Below are positions 17,453 to 26,888 of a stretch of DNA of 64,000 nucleotides, one piece after another. Source of the DNA: Trichocoleus sp. FACHB-46. GTDB taxonomy: Bacteria; Cyanobacteriota; Cyanobacteriia; FACHB-46. The notes below the pieces were generated by a model that was not told the origin of the DNA, ran no database searches, and saw only the letters and a list, made by a program, of their open reading frames with translations. Within the stretch, counting starts at the first letter, position 1. Each line of letters starts with the position of its first letter. The stretch lies in assembly GCF_014695385.1 (NCBI RefSeq), contig NZ_JACJOD010000031.1, positions 186,001 through 250,000 of the forward strand, read 5' to 3'. The position numbers and the translations under genes were made by a program.

Positions 17453-17527
17453 GAAACAGCCTTGGGGGATTCTCCCCCAACCCCTCGATTGAGGGACGGC
17501 TGCGTCCCCCAAACCCCCTCCAGAGCG
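17453..17527 (-). repeat. Dispersed structured repeat, family A, copy 1
   Basis: In minus orientation this copy contains GGGACGCAGCCGTCCC (a 6-bp stem) and TTGGGGGAGAATCCCCCAA (an 8-bp stem). It lies about 75 bases downstream of the MscS stop codon in the sense orientation, between two convergent genes. Three further copies lie at about 28.6, 32.4 and 56.1 kb. Confidence 0.8.
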
Positions 17528-17603
17528 CATGGTGAATATGTCGCCTCGAATTGTCAGGAGGTTGTGGGCTTGGTTTGGTTGTTATGGCTACTGGTCTGTT
17601 TTA

Positions 17604-18440
17604 TTAGTCGATGATTTCGGATTCTGGGTCTGAGGCTATGTCGGGATCGGGTTGTTGTAGGGTTTCTTTCACCATTTGTTGGATTTCCGATCGCACTTGT
17701 TCGTAAGCTTCGGCGGCGCACCAGGGTCGTAGGTACAAGACGGTGGTGGTGGGGGAGACGGAGTGGACGTGGCAGGTGGGTTTGGGGTCGTTGAGGACGA
17801 GGGGATGGGGGAGGACTAGGGCCAGCAGCATGGTGATGGTGGAGTCGATGGAGCGATCGCCGATGTCAATTTCTAGATCGACCCGGCGGGTGCCCAAGGT
17901 GGTCATGTTTTTCAGGGTGCCGCTGAATAGGTTGCTGTTGGGAACGGTAATTTTGACGTTGTCGCGTGTGACCAGGGTGGTGTAGAACAGGCCGATACTA
18001 TCCACGACGCCGAATACGCCTGCGCCTTCTACATAGTCGCCGACTTCAAAGGGACGGAAGGTGATGAGCATGATGCCTGCCGCGAAGTGGGACAAGGTGT
18101 TTTGCAGCGCTAAGCCGATCGCCAAACCTGCGGCACCCACCACAGTGACTAGGGTGGCGGTGGGAATTGCTAGAGCGGTTAAAGCAGCGCTGATGCCTAC
18201 GACTAACGTGATAATTTCGGAGGCTTGCACCAAAAATTTGCGAATGGTGGGTTCGGTGCGGTTGAGGGTCCGACGCATCACCCGTCCCACCAAACCGATC
18301 GCCAAACGAGTCAGGACCAAAATGCCAATGGCCCCAAAGACTCTCGGTACGATGTCAAAAGCCAATTCAATCAGGTTTTGGGCAACCTGCGGCGTGACGG
18401 CAGCTAGCAAAACGGTCATAGGCAATGTCGAGAATGTCAT
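17604..18440 (-). CDS. MscS-family small-conductance mechanosensitive channel
   Basis: The 278-residue protein has three hydrophobic segments ahead of a beta domain. The third is the Ala/Gly-rich pore helix ('VGAAGLAIGLALQNTLSHFA'), and 'ITFRPFEVGDYVEGAG' at the membrane-beta boundary is diagnostic of MscS. The C-terminal region is cytoplasmic and acidic. It opens under membrane tension to release solutes during hypo-osmotic shock, or it may be one of the many cyanobacterial MscS paralogues with signalling roles. The length is close to that of E. coli MscS. It is followed in the same sense by a family A repeat. Confidence 0.92.
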   Translation of the reverse strand: MTFSTLPMTVLLAAVTPQVAQNLIELAFDIVPRVFGAIGILVLTRLAIGLVGRVMRRTLNRTEPTIRKFLVQASEIITLVVGISAALTALAIPTATLVTVVGAAGLAIGLALQNTLSHFAAGIMLITFRPFEVGDYVEGAGVFGVVDSIGLFYTTLVTRDNVKITVPNSNLFSGTLKNMTTLGTRRVDLEIDIGDRSIDSTITMLLALVLPHPLVLNDPKPTCHVHSVSPTTTVLYLRPWCAAEAYEQVRSEIQQMVKETLQQPDPDIASDPESEIID

Positions 18441-18635
18441 GCGGATCTAACGCTCCAAAGTTTAGCGTTTTAGGGGTCTAACTAGATGCGGTCACATGGG
18501 TAGGAAGTGATGGGATCAGGCGATCGCTTCTAGACTCAGTTCGTCACTTCCGACACCGCGATTCGTCAAGAATTTTGAATAATCTATTTCGCAAAACGGA
18601 ATTTAGCGATTCACTAAACACAAAAATTAGTTTCT

Positions 18636-20573
18636 ATGCCAAGCAAGACGCAGCCGAAGATGGTACTACCACGGGAGGCTTACCAGGCGTTGCCTCCAGA
18701 GGAACGTTATACACCTGTGGTGCCCAATGAATCCGAGATGCCTGAGTTGACACCCAAGTCGTTACTGGTGGGGGTGGCGGTAGGGATTCTTTTTGGTGCG
18801 GCGAATGCTTATCTGGGATTGAAGGTAGGGCTGACGGTTTCGGCTTCAATTCCAGCGGCGGTGATCGGGGTAGCAGTGTTTCGGGCGTTGCGGCAAGGCA
18901 GTTTGCTCGAAACCAATATGGTTCAAACCATTGGCTCAACCGGAGAATCTTTAGCGGCTGGGGTAATTTTCACCTTGCCCGTGTTGTATCTTTGGGGCGA
19001 AACACCAGGTTTCTGGCCGATTTTTCCGCTGTCGCTTTCGGGCGGGCTGCTGGGCGTGCTGTTTATGATCCCGCTGCGGCGATTTCTGATCGTGCAGGAA
19101 CATGGACGACTCACCTACCCCGAAGGAACTGCTTGCGCCGAAATTTTAGTGGCATCGCAGGCGGGAGGGCCACAAGCCAAGCTGTTATTCAGTGGTCTAG
19201 GTGTCGGTGCCTTGTACTCGGCTCTAGAGCGGTTCGGGCGGCTCTGGCCTGCGGAACCGGATGTGGCGATCGCCCAAGCGGGCTTTCGGACTTCGATTGG
19301 GGCGAGTGTCACGCCAGAATTGCTAGGGGTGGGTTACATCATCGGCCCTGCGATCGCGGCGGTGATTTTGGCAGGAGGGGCGATCGGTTGGCTGGTAATC
19401 ATGCCCTTGATCTACTTGTTTGGTAGTGGCGTACCGACACCCATTCCACCGGAAACCGTGGCTCGCATTGCCGATATGGATAGCTTCAGCATTTGGAGCC
19501 GCTACATTCGCTATATCGGCGCAGGGGCGGTGGCCTTTGGCGGCTTGTTTAGCTTAGTCAAATCTGCCCCGACGCTATGGGAATCGGTGCGATTAACCGC
19601 GATCGCTCTCAAGCAACGCAGTACTCAGCAAGCTGAGCGGACAGATCGTGATCTGCCCTTGTCCCTAGTGGCAGCCAGCTTAATTGTGATTGGCTTGCTC
19701 GTGGCGTTTTTACCGTTGCGAACCGGAGGAGCGGGCCCGCTAGGACTATTAGCAGGTTTAGCGGTAGTCGTGTTTTCCTTCTTTTTCGTCACGGTCTCCT
19801 CGCGGATTGTTGGCATCATCGGCAGTTCTTCTAACCCAATTTCGGGAATGACGATTGTGACAGTGCTGATTTGTGCGCTGTTGTTTGGCTCAGCCTATAG
19901 TCTCCAAGAAGCTAAAGTCGCTGTGCTCACCATCGGCGCTTTAGTTTGTATTGCGGCGGCTAATGCGGGGGATACTTCTCAAGATTTGAAAACTGGGTTT
20001 TTGATCGGAGCCAGCCCCCGGAATCAACAAATTGGCGAAATTGTTGGGGTCGCTACCACTGGATTGGTGATGAGTGCAGTATTGGAGCTGTTCCGGGCTG
20101 ATATTGTCTCTGGAGCCTTCAAAGCACCCCAAGCCAACTTGATTCGACTTGTGATCGATGGCGTTTTGGGTGGCAACTTACCGTGGGGCTTGGTGTTAGT
20201 TGGTGCAGCTTTAGCCGCTTGTGTGGAAATGATGCGCTTGCCCACGCTCGCGTTTGCGGTGGGGCTGTATCTACCAATTCACCTTTCAGTTCCGATTATG
20301 GTGGGTGGTTTAATTCGACTGGCGGTAGAAGCTTGGTCTCCGCCTCGGAGCTTAGAGCGCCGCCGAGAAGCAGGGGTTTTGTACGCATCAGGACTGATTG
20401 CGGGAGCGGCTTTGCTGGGTGTCGTTGGAGCCGCGATCGCTTTCTTCAACCTACCATTCGCTCAGGCAGAACCTTCAAGTCCAACGAAATGGCAAGGAGC
20501 TGCGATCGCCTTTACTCTCCTGAGCGCCAGTCTCCTTTGGGTTATCTCCCGCTCTCCACGACGACGGAAGTAA
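18636..20573 (+). CDS. OPT-family oligopeptide or metal-chelate transporter
   Basis: The 645-residue protein has 14 or more membrane helices. The N-terminal 'ELTPKSLLVGVAVGILFGAA' and 'NAYLGLKVGLTVSASIPAAV' segments, 'LTYPEGTACAEIL' and the later 'AANAGDTSQDLKTGFLIGAS' are hallmarks of the OPT/YSL superfamily. These carriers move small peptides, or metal complexes in plant YSL members, by proton symport across the plasma membrane. The substrate cannot be told here. It is transcribed divergently from the MscS gene across about 195 bases. The gene appears intact. Confidence 0.93.
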   Translation: MPSKTQPKMVLPREAYQALPPEERYTPVVPNESEMPELTPKSLLVGVAVGILFGAANAYLGLKVGLTVSASIPAAVIGVAVFRALRQGSLLETNMVQTIGSTGESLAAGVIFTLPVLYLWGETPGFWPIFPLSLSGGLLGVLFMIPLRRFLIVQEHGRLTYPEGTACAEILVASQAGGPQAKLLFSGLGVGALYSALERFGRLWPAEPDVAIAQAGFRTSIGASVTPELLGVGYIIGPAIAAVILAGGAIGWLVIMPLIYLFGSGVPTPIPPETVARIADMDSFSIWSRYIRYIGAGAVAFGGLFSLVKSAPTLWESVRLTAIALKQRSTQQAERTDRDLPLSLVAASLIVIGLLVAFLPLRTGGAGPLGLLAGLAVVVFSFFFVTVSSRIVGIIGSSSNPISGMTIVTVLICALLFGSAYSLQEAKVAVLTIGALVCIAAANAGDTSQDLKTGFLIGASPRNQQIGEIVGVATTGLVMSAVLELFRADIVSGAFKAPQANLIRLVIDGVLGGNLPWGLVLVGAALAACVEMMRLPTLAFAVGLYLPIHLSVPIMVGGLIRLAVEAWSPPRSLERRREAGVLYASGLIAGAALLGVVGAAIAFFNLPFAQAEPSSPTKWQGAAIAFTLLSASLLWVISRSPRRRK

Positions 20574-20764
20574 CAGCAGCGCAGGATACGTCGTCCGAAC
20601 TACCTGAATTCCCTCGCAAGGCTCAGGGGACTTGCTGTTGATTTTGTTGCAATGGGGATAGGTGCAATTTTAATAAATCCTGACTTTACGGACCGCTGAT
20701 TTTACAGACCAAACCATTTTTTAACCTGTTTTAGGAGAACCGCCCTGGTTTCAGGGAGGCACTT

Positions 20765-21058
20765 ATGGCACAAATCACAGAATGTCCCAATTGCGGCAAG
20801 AAAGGACTCGTGCAACGCGGTAACGACGTGTTCCAATGCCTGTCTTGTAACTTTAGTCGCGACCTCTCTGAAGCAGAGCGTGGCAATGATATTTCTTGGG
20901 TTCTCATCGTTGGGCTAGGGGTGGCTGTGTTGTTGAAGGTATTGCAAGTATTTGATTCGTCTCAGACTCCCAACTACAACAGCCCTAACTCTAGAGCTGC
21001 GATCGCTCCTCAAGTGCTGGTTTCTAAAGTTGTAACTTCTTCTGACTTTATTACGTAG
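20765..21058 (+). CDS. Small zinc-ribbon membrane protein, unknown function
   Basis: This 97-residue protein has a zinc ribbon with CPNC (residues 8-11) and CLSC (26-29), then one membrane helix ('ISWVLIVGLGVAVLLKVL') and a polar Asn/Ser/Pro-rich tail. A GAGG ribosome-binding site precedes the ATG. The layout suggests a cytoplasmic zinc finger tethered to the membrane. I do not recognise a characterised family. Confidence 0.8.
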   Translation: MAQITECPNCGKKGLVQRGNDVFQCLSCNFSRDLSEAERGNDISWVLIVGLGVAVLLKVLQVFDSSQTPNYNSPNSRAAIAPQVLVSKVVTSSDFIT

Positions 21059-21177
21059 TTGTTGCATTCGGTTCATGCGCCTGTTGAAGACTGCCAGAGG
21101 GTCTTAAGATAAGAGGGGCAAATCTTGGCCTCTACGGAGGTCATTGCTTTCCGTGTGAATTCCGCCGTAGATGAGTT

Positions 21178-21774
21178 ATGCAAGATCAACTCTGGTTTGA
21201 ACCGCTAGTTTGGACAGACTACCGACTGGCCCTTCTGTTTGCTGTCCTCTTTCCTTTAATTCTGCTGATTTGGGCTTTCGTGCAAAAAAATGAAACCATT
21301 CAGCATCTGTTAACCATTTACTGGCGGGTTTCGAGCTTGCTAGCCGTCACGGTCTACTTGATGATTGCAGCAGTGCCCCTCAGTTTTATCTCAGGGCTCA
21401 TGGCGCGGGTACTCATTCCCATTGCACTGTGGTTTTGGGTTGACCTCAACGAAGAGATAAACGATCAATCGCGGACTCCCTTGAAGCTAGCGTTCAATTC
21501 TTGGCGTTGGGCTATGACGGTCTATAGCGCTTTAGGAGCTTTAGCCAGCTTGCCTTTCCTGCAATGTGCGATTTCTCAGACAGCCTTAAATACAAGATTT
21601 TGTCGAGTTTGGTTTGATCCACCGCTGTTGTTCAAGCAGTATTTTCATGCCAACACCAGCGTCCGCTTTCTTGGCTTTCTGGGAGTGGTAGGTCTACTCG
21701 TCTACGTAGCTTGCCTTAGCTATTTCGTCTTGGTGAAGCTGTCCAAGCAAGGCCGCTCTGCCACTCAGCAGTAA
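21178..21774 (+). CDS. DUF3177-family membrane protein
   Basis: The 198-residue protein has five or so membrane helices and matches DUF3177, a family largely restricted to cyanobacteria and plastid-bearing lineages. Recognisable blocks are 'FEPLVWTDYRLALLFAVLFP' at the N-terminus and 'MARVLIPIALWFWVDLNEEI' in the middle. No catalytic residues are evident and its role is unknown. It converges on the DUF2243 gene with only 13 bases between stop codons, so the two transcripts probably overlap. Confidence 0.85.
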   Translation: MQDQLWFEPLVWTDYRLALLFAVLFPLILLIWAFVQKNETIQHLLTIYWRVSSLLAVTVYLMIAAVPLSFISGLMARVLIPIALWFWVDLNEEINDQSRTPLKLAFNSWRWAMTVYSALGALASLPFLQCAISQTALNTRFCRVWFDPPLLFKQYFHANTSVRFLGFLGVVGLLVYVACLSYFVLVKLSKQGRSATQQ

Positions 21775-21787
21775 AGCTAGCGTTGCT

Positions 21788-22324
21788 TTATTTGTAAGTT
21801 GGTTGTTGCTGACCCGCGCGTAGCAGCAGCCAACCCAGAATGGCTAAAGTCGCTCCCAACGCTAGAAACCCCAAATCCCAAGCCAGTTCATTAGGACCTG
21901 ATTTGACGTGGTGGATACCTAGAATGTGGTGATCGATGATGCCCTCTACCACATCAAATGTCCCCGCTCCAATGAGCAAAGCTCCCCCAAATACTTTTGA
22001 CGACCAGGCCAAATTGCCCCGCTCCAAAGCTCGCCACAACACCACTAACCCACTGAGGGTAAAAGCGTAAGTGACGACATGAAACAGTCCGTCGGCTAGG
22101 GTATTCAGCTTCAGGCCCGCCACGGTGGTATCGGCATAGCCTGCACTGGTGAGCATATGATGCCACTGCAAGATTTGGTGCAGAACCACGCCATCAAAAA
22201 ATCCACTAAATCCCAAGCCGAACAAAACTCCAGCGGCAACAACTGATTTGCGATCGCCCTTCTGGCTTGCCCTATCCAATTGGTTTGGGCTATCCAAGGG
22301 AGTTTGGGGAGGATTGGCTGTCAT
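21788..22324 (-). CDS. DUF2243-family membrane protein
   Basis: The 178-residue product has four membrane helices. 'FGLGFSGFFDGVVLHQILQW' followed by 'HHMLTSAGYADTTV' and the later 'FDVVEGIIDHHILGIHHV' are typical DUF2243 motifs, with several conserved histidines that could bind metal or haem. The role is not established. The ATG at 22324 is preferred to a GTG at 22333; AGAGTGAT upstream is a possible ribosome-binding site. Confidence 0.87.
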   Translation of the reverse strand: MTANPPQTPLDSPNQLDRASQKGDRKSVVAAGVLFGLGFSGFFDGVVLHQILQWHHMLTSAGYADTTVAGLKLNTLADGLFHVVTYAFTLSGLVVLWRALERGNLAWSSKVFGGALLIGAGTFDVVEGIIDHHILGIHHVKSGPNELAWDLGFLALGATLAILGWLLLRAGQQQPTYK

Positions 22325-22422
22325 GAATATCACTCTAGACTTATGCTGATCGCCATCAGACTAGCCTCAGGAAATTTGCTTGTTAATCAGCATCAAGAGA
22401 GATTATTGCTAAACTTGGCCTG

Positions 22423-24282
22423 CTAAACTCGGCCTTGTTCTTGCCGATAAGCCCGGATTTCAGCCGTAAACTTTTCGCCATATTGCTCTAGCTTGCGGCT
22501 ACCGACTCCGGAGATTTGGGCGAACTCGGTCAAGGTTTGCGGCTGCTGTTGGGCCATTAGTTTCAAGCTGGAATCGCTGAAAACCACATAGGGTGGAACA
22601 GCTTGCTGATCGGCCAATCGTTTCCGCAGCGATCGCAACCGTTGAAACAGGACTTCTACATCAGCTCTGAAGCCATCGGTATCAGTTTCTTCAGCATAGG
22701 TAGGAGTGGGAGGTACAGCAATCAAGAGCGATCGCTGCTTCTTCAAGATCTCCCAGCTTTGGGCATTGAGTTTGAGTACCGAGTAGCCGTCGCTGGTTTC
22801 TTCAACTAAGCCTTGGTGCAGCAACGCCCGCCCCAAAATTCGCCATGCATCAGCGGTCTTGTCTTTGCCAATGCCGTAGGTGGAGAGTTTGTCGTGATTA
22901 TTTTGTAAAACCTTTTGATTTTTCGAGCCGCGCAACACATCAATAATGTGGTTCATGCCAAAACGCTCTTGGCAGCGAGCAATGCAAGAGAGAAACTTTT
23001 GTGCTTCAATCGTCCAGTCTTCAATCGGTTGTGGGTACAGGCAATGATCACAATTACCACAGTCCCCCGGAAAACCTTCGCCAAAATAGCTGAGTTGAAT
23101 CGTGCGGCGACAGACAGTGCCTTCGGCATACCCCACGACCTGCCGTAGCTGTTGCCGAGCAATTAACTGGTCTTGCGCATCGTTTTTTTGATCAATCAAA
23201 TACTCAACAGTTTTGATGTCACCTAGGCCAAAAAACAGCGTGCAGTGAGCAGGTTCCCCATCTCGCCCAGCACGGCCCGATTCCTGGTAGTAACTCTCGA
23301 TGCTACGCGGCAAGTCGTAGTGAATCACAAACCGCACATCTGGCTTGTTAATGCCCATGCCAAAGGCGATCGTGGCCACCATTACCCGCACATCATCTCG
23401 AATAAACCGAGTTTGATTCGTAGCACGAGCTTCGTCGCTCAACCCCGCATGATAAGGCAACGCCTCTACCCCGTCTTGCTGCAACTTGCTGGCCAATTCT
23501 TCGACTTTGCGACGACTGAGACAGTAAATAATTCCTGAACCATCGGTTTGTTGAACCTGATGTAGCAACTCCTTGTAAGCTTGCTTTGGGCTGGGTTTGG
23601 GCCGTACTTCGTAGTAAAGATTGGGCCGATTGAAGCTGGCGGTGTGAATATAAGGCTCCTGCAGCCACAACTGTTCGATAATGTCTTGCCGCACCCGCTC
23701 TGTAGCTGTGGCGGTCAGAGCCATGATGGATACATCTGGATAGCGCTGCCGCAATCGCTGCAACTGCCGATATTCAGGTCGAAAGTCGTGGCCCCAATCG
23801 GAAACACAGTGAGCCTCGTCGATGGCAAACCCAGCGATGCCCAAGCGCGATCGCACGTAATCTAAAAACGGCAAGCACCGCTCATTCAACAAGCGCTCTG
23901 GAGCCAGATAAAGCAGTTTGATCTCGCCATCTAAAATCGCCACCTCCCGCGATCGCGCCTCCATCGGATGCAAGCTACTGTTGAGGAACGTGGCCCCAAT
24001 GCCGTTGTCTTGCAATGCCTGCACCTGGTCTTGCATCAAGGCGATCAGCGGCGACACCACCACCGTTAAACCGGGTTTGAGCAGGGCGGGCAATTGAAAG
24101 CAGAGGGATTTGCCGCCGCCTGTGGGCATCACAATCAAAGCATCCCGGTTTTCTAAGGCAGACTCCACAATCTCACGCTGGCCCGGACGAAACGTTTCAT
24201 AGCCGAAGAAATGTTTCAGCGCTTGTTCTAGTGAGGAGAATTGAGTTGGTGTGGCTAGGAGGTTCGCTGACATTGATTCCAT
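22423..24282 (-). CDS. recQ: ATP-dependent DNA helicase RecQ
   Basis: The 619-residue protein has the full RecQ architecture: motif 0 ('YETFRPGQREIVES'), Walker A TGGGKS (residues 54-59), a DEAH box in 'FAIDEAHCVSDWGHDF', helicase motifs IV-VI ('YYQESGRAGRDGEPA'), a zinc-binding module ending 'CGNCDHC', a winged-helix region and a C-terminal HRDC domain ('AQISGVGSRKLEQYG'). It unwinds DNA 3' to 5' in recombination and fork repair. All motifs are intact and the length is normal. It is a single gene. Confidence 0.96.
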   Translation of the reverse strand: MESMSANLLATPTQFSSLEQALKHFFGYETFRPGQREIVESALENRDALIVMPTGGGKSLCFQLPALLKPGLTVVVSPLIALMQDQVQALQDNGIGATFLNSSLHPMEARSREVAILDGEIKLLYLAPERLLNERCLPFLDYVRSRLGIAGFAIDEAHCVSDWGHDFRPEYRQLQRLRQRYPDVSIMALTATATERVRQDIIEQLWLQEPYIHTASFNRPNLYYEVRPKPSPKQAYKELLHQVQQTDGSGIIYCLSRRKVEELASKLQQDGVEALPYHAGLSDEARATNQTRFIRDDVRVMVATIAFGMGINKPDVRFVIHYDLPRSIESYYQESGRAGRDGEPAHCTLFFGLGDIKTVEYLIDQKNDAQDQLIARQQLRQVVGYAEGTVCRRTIQLSYFGEGFPGDCGNCDHCLYPQPIEDWTIEAQKFLSCIARCQERFGMNHIIDVLRGSKNQKVLQNNHDKLSTYGIGKDKTADAWRILGRALLHQGLVEETSDGYSVLKLNAQSWEILKKQRSLLIAVPPTPTYAEETDTDGFRADVEVLFQRLRSLRKRLADQQAVPPYVVFSDSSLKLMAQQQPQTLTEFAQISGVGSRKLEQYGEKFTAEIRAYRQEQGRV

Positions 24283-24542
24283 CTTGGCTACCCATTGCCT
24301 CGCTACCCCGCTGATGGCGATCGCAGGTGCAGAGGAGAGAACTTGGTGAGAACTTGAAGGGGCGATCGCGGGTGAGTGCGGCTCCAGAGACTCTTTAGCT
24401 TACCAAAATCTCGGTGGTCGTCTTGCAGCCAATTGGCGGTAGTTGCCAGCCCCTGAGATAGTCTAGAAGAGTTGTGAGTCTTGGCCTGCCTCTTCATAGA
24501 GAATCGCCTGCTACAATCTGCTACGCCTGCTAATTGAACCAG

Positions 24543-25802
24543 ATGAAGATACTTTGCCTAAGTAACGGTCACGGAGAAGATGCGATCGCGGTGCGGATCT
24601 TGCAAGCCTTGCAGCAACAGCCGCAAGCACCAGAAATTCCCGCTCTACCTCTCGTCGGCAAAGGTCAAGCCTACATCAACCACAATATTGCGATCGTTGG
24701 TCCCGTCAAACCCATGCCTTCCGGTGGCTTTGTCTATATGGATGGTCGCCAATTGGTACGGGACGTCAAAGGCGGCTTGCTGCAACTGACGCTAGCGCAG
24801 ATCAAAATCGTGAAAACTTGGGCGAAAGAAGGAGGAGTCATTCTAGCGGTGGGTGACATTGTGCCGCTGTTATTCGCTTGGCTGAGTGGTGCTCCCTACG
24901 CTTTTGTGGGCACGGCCAAGTCAGAATATTATCTGCGCGATGAAGTAGGCCCACTGCCCCGGAATTCCTGGTTTGAGAAAATGGAAGCTTGGTCAGGCTC
25001 GGTTTATTTGCCTTGGGAACGTTGGCTGATGAGCCGCCCTAAATGCCGAGCGGTTTTCCCGAGAGACAACCTAACTACTGCTGGGCTAAAGCGTTGGTCA
25101 ATTCCTGCTTTCGACCTCGGCAACCCGATGATGGACAGCTTGGAGCCTAGTGCCGCCGCGATCGCTACCAAAAGCCAAGAAAACCCACCCCTGACCATTG
25201 CCCTGTTGCCCGGTTCTCGGCCCCCCGAAGCCTACGCCAACTGGCACCAAATCATCCAAGCGATCGCCAGAATACTCGAAACCTTTCCCAATCGCCCCCT
25301 GCTATTTCTAGGCGCGATCGCCCCTGGCTTAGATTTGGATAAGCTGCGCGAACCCTTAGAAGCTCAAGCTTGGCGACTCAGCATCACCAATCATATTTTT
25401 AGCTCTGACCCAACTGCGCTACGTTTCACCCAACGCAAAGCCACGTTAGTCCTTACCCAACAAGCCTTTAATGACTGCTTACACTTAGCAGATTTGGCGA
25501 TCGCGATGGCAGGTACCGCCACCGAGCAATTTGTGGGTTTGGGGAAACCCGCAATCACGCTACCCGGACAAGGGCCGCAATTTACCCCTGCCTTTGCCGA
25601 AGCTCAAACTCGCTTGTTGGGCTGTTCCATCACGCTAGTCCAGCAACCTGCACAAGTGCCAAAAGCGATCGAAGCTTTACTCAGTAACCCCGATCGCCTG
25701 CAAATCATTGCAGATAACGGCCAGCATCGCATGGGTGCTCCTGGGGCTGCTCAGCGTATTGCGACTCAGCTCATCCAGCAGTTCGGGAAACTTCATGTCT
25801 GA
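24543..25802 (+). CDS. Lipid-A-disaccharide-synthase-related protein
   Basis: The 419-residue product resembles the LpxB-related family (TIGR03492) found in cyanobacteria. It begins 'KILCLSNGHGEDAIAVRIL', has 'GGFVYMDGRQLVRDVKGGLL' and 'IVPLLFAWLSGAPYAFVGTA', and in the C-terminal half 'TIALLPGSRPPEAYANWHQI' and 'AIAMAGTATEQFVGLGKPAI'. The GT-B fold implies glycosyl transfer to a lipid, but it is not the canonical LpxB and its substrate is unknown. The ATG at 24543 is chosen; an in-frame TTG at 24534 is weaker. A single gene, divergent from recQ. Confidence 0.87.
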   Translation: MKILCLSNGHGEDAIAVRILQALQQQPQAPEIPALPLVGKGQAYINHNIAIVGPVKPMPSGGFVYMDGRQLVRDVKGGLLQLTLAQIKIVKTWAKEGGVILAVGDIVPLLFAWLSGAPYAFVGTAKSEYYLRDEVGPLPRNSWFEKMEAWSGSVYLPWERWLMSRPKCRAVFPRDNLTTAGLKRWSIPAFDLGNPMMDSLEPSAAAIATKSQENPPLTIALLPGSRPPEAYANWHQIIQAIARILETFPNRPLLFLGAIAPGLDLDKLREPLEAQAWRLSITNHIFSSDPTALRFTQRKATLVLTQQAFNDCLHLADLAIAMAGTATEQFVGLGKPAITLPGQGPQFTPAFAEAQTRLLGCSITLVQQPAQVPKAIEALLSNPDRLQIIADNGQHRMGAPGAAQRIATQLIQQFGKLHV

Positions 25803-25861
25803 CGTTGAATTCCTTAGGAGTAACCTGGGCACGCTGATTAAAGCCAGGCTTCTAAGTAGCC

Positions 25862-26626
25862 ATGAAAGTTGTCAAAGAAACCCCGAATCAATTAACTCTG
25901 TTGCACCGCCCCATCTGGTTATGGCTATTTGGTCTCATATTTGCCGGGGCTGGTTTAGCGGCGATCGCAACTTTTGGCAAGGTCGTCACGCTCAACTGCA
26001 ACCGTACTGCACCCGTACAGAGTAATTGTCAGCTCAAAGCCGCAGGACTACTGGGCTTGGCTGCTCAAGAGACGGCCCTTGATAGCTTGCAGAGCGCCAA
26101 AGTGGAACGGAGTAGCAGTAGCGATGGGGATACCTTTCGAGTCGTGCTGGTAACCAACCAAGGCGAGGTTCCTTTCACCGACTACTACAGCTCTGGAGAA
26201 AATGGCAAGCAAGAAATTGCCACCCAAATCAGTACTTTTCTCAGCAGTCCTCAAGCCTCATCCTTAACGCTTCAACAGGACGACCGCTGGTTCATGTTTA
26301 TGTTCGGCAGCGTTTTTGTCATCGCGGGGCTTGCTGTCGCCATTGGCATGGGTGAAATCGTCGTCTGTGAATTTGACCGAAGCTCAGATAGCCTGATCCT
26401 CAAACGTCATGGCTTGTTTGGGACTAAAGTTTCTGAGCGCCGAATCCACGAGATTGAAGCTGTGCGAGTTGAAGAATCGCGGGATAGTGATGGCAGCACC
26501 TACCGAGTCAGCTTGATGTTTACCGTCGGCGATCGCCTCCTCCCTCTTACTTCGTACTACAGCTCCGGGAGACACTCTAAGCAAGCAATCGCGGATCAGT
26601 TACGAAAGTTTCTTCAGCTCAATTAA
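25862..26626 (+). CDS. Membrane protein with internally duplicated domain, unknown function
   Basis: The 254-residue protein consists of two similar halves. Each has a hydrophobic hairpin or helix ('WLWLFGLIFAGAGLAAIATF' and 'FMFMFGSVFVIAGLAVAIGM'), then a beta-rich region in which 'KVERSSSSDGDTFRVVLV' parallels 'RVEESRDSDGSTYRVSLM', and 'FTDYYSSGENGKQEIATQIS' parallels 'LTSYYSSGRHSKQAIADQLR'. This is a tandem duplication of one membrane-plus-PH-like unit. I do not recognise a named function. It follows the LpxB-related gene by 59 bases in the same direction and may share its transcript. Confidence 0.75.
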   Translation: MKVVKETPNQLTLLHRPIWLWLFGLIFAGAGLAAIATFGKVVTLNCNRTAPVQSNCQLKAAGLLGLAAQETALDSLQSAKVERSSSSDGDTFRVVLVTNQGEVPFTDYYSSGENGKQEIATQISTFLSSPQASSLTLQQDDRWFMFMFGSVFVIAGLAVAIGMGEIVVCEFDRSSDSLILKRHGLFGTKVSERRIHEIEAVRVEESRDSDGSTYRVSLMFTVGDRLLPLTSYYSSGRHSKQAIADQLRKFLQLN

Positions 26627-26663
26627 CAACAAAACCTTGCGGATTGAGTCTAAAGTATTACAA

Positions 26664-26888
26664 CTAGCTCTTGAAGCGAAATCTACAGCGGAAGCTATCA
26701 TCCCAATAGTGCTGAGCAGAGCTGAAGGTAATGGGTAGCGTTTGGACTAAAGCGGTTAGTTCCTCTAGATTGCTGTAGAGCTTGCTGGTAAAATGCGGAC
26801 TCTCTAGCCAGTAAAACTCTTGATCATTAATGGTTTCTGTTTTTAAGAGACAGCCTCTAGATACAACCAAATCAGAAACATTATTCAT
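26664..26888 (-). CDS. Small hypothetical protein
   Basis: A 74-residue product (from ATG 26888) with no signal peptide or membrane segment. It is rich in Thr, Ser and aromatic residues and ends 'CRFRFKS'. An in-frame TTG at 26927 would add 13 residues. Neither start has a clear ribosome-binding site. I do not recognise the family. The coding call rests on an uninterrupted frame in an otherwise empty gap. Confidence 0.5.
   Translation of the reverse strand: MNNVSDLVVSRGCLLKTETINDQEFYWLESPHFTSKLYSNLEELTALVQTLPITFSSAQHYWDDSFRCRFRFKS

Noticed and set aside
18061-18450. 129-residue open frame antisense to the MscS gene
   Set aside because: A low-complexity shadow of the Ala/Val-rich channel gene; no ribosome-binding site.
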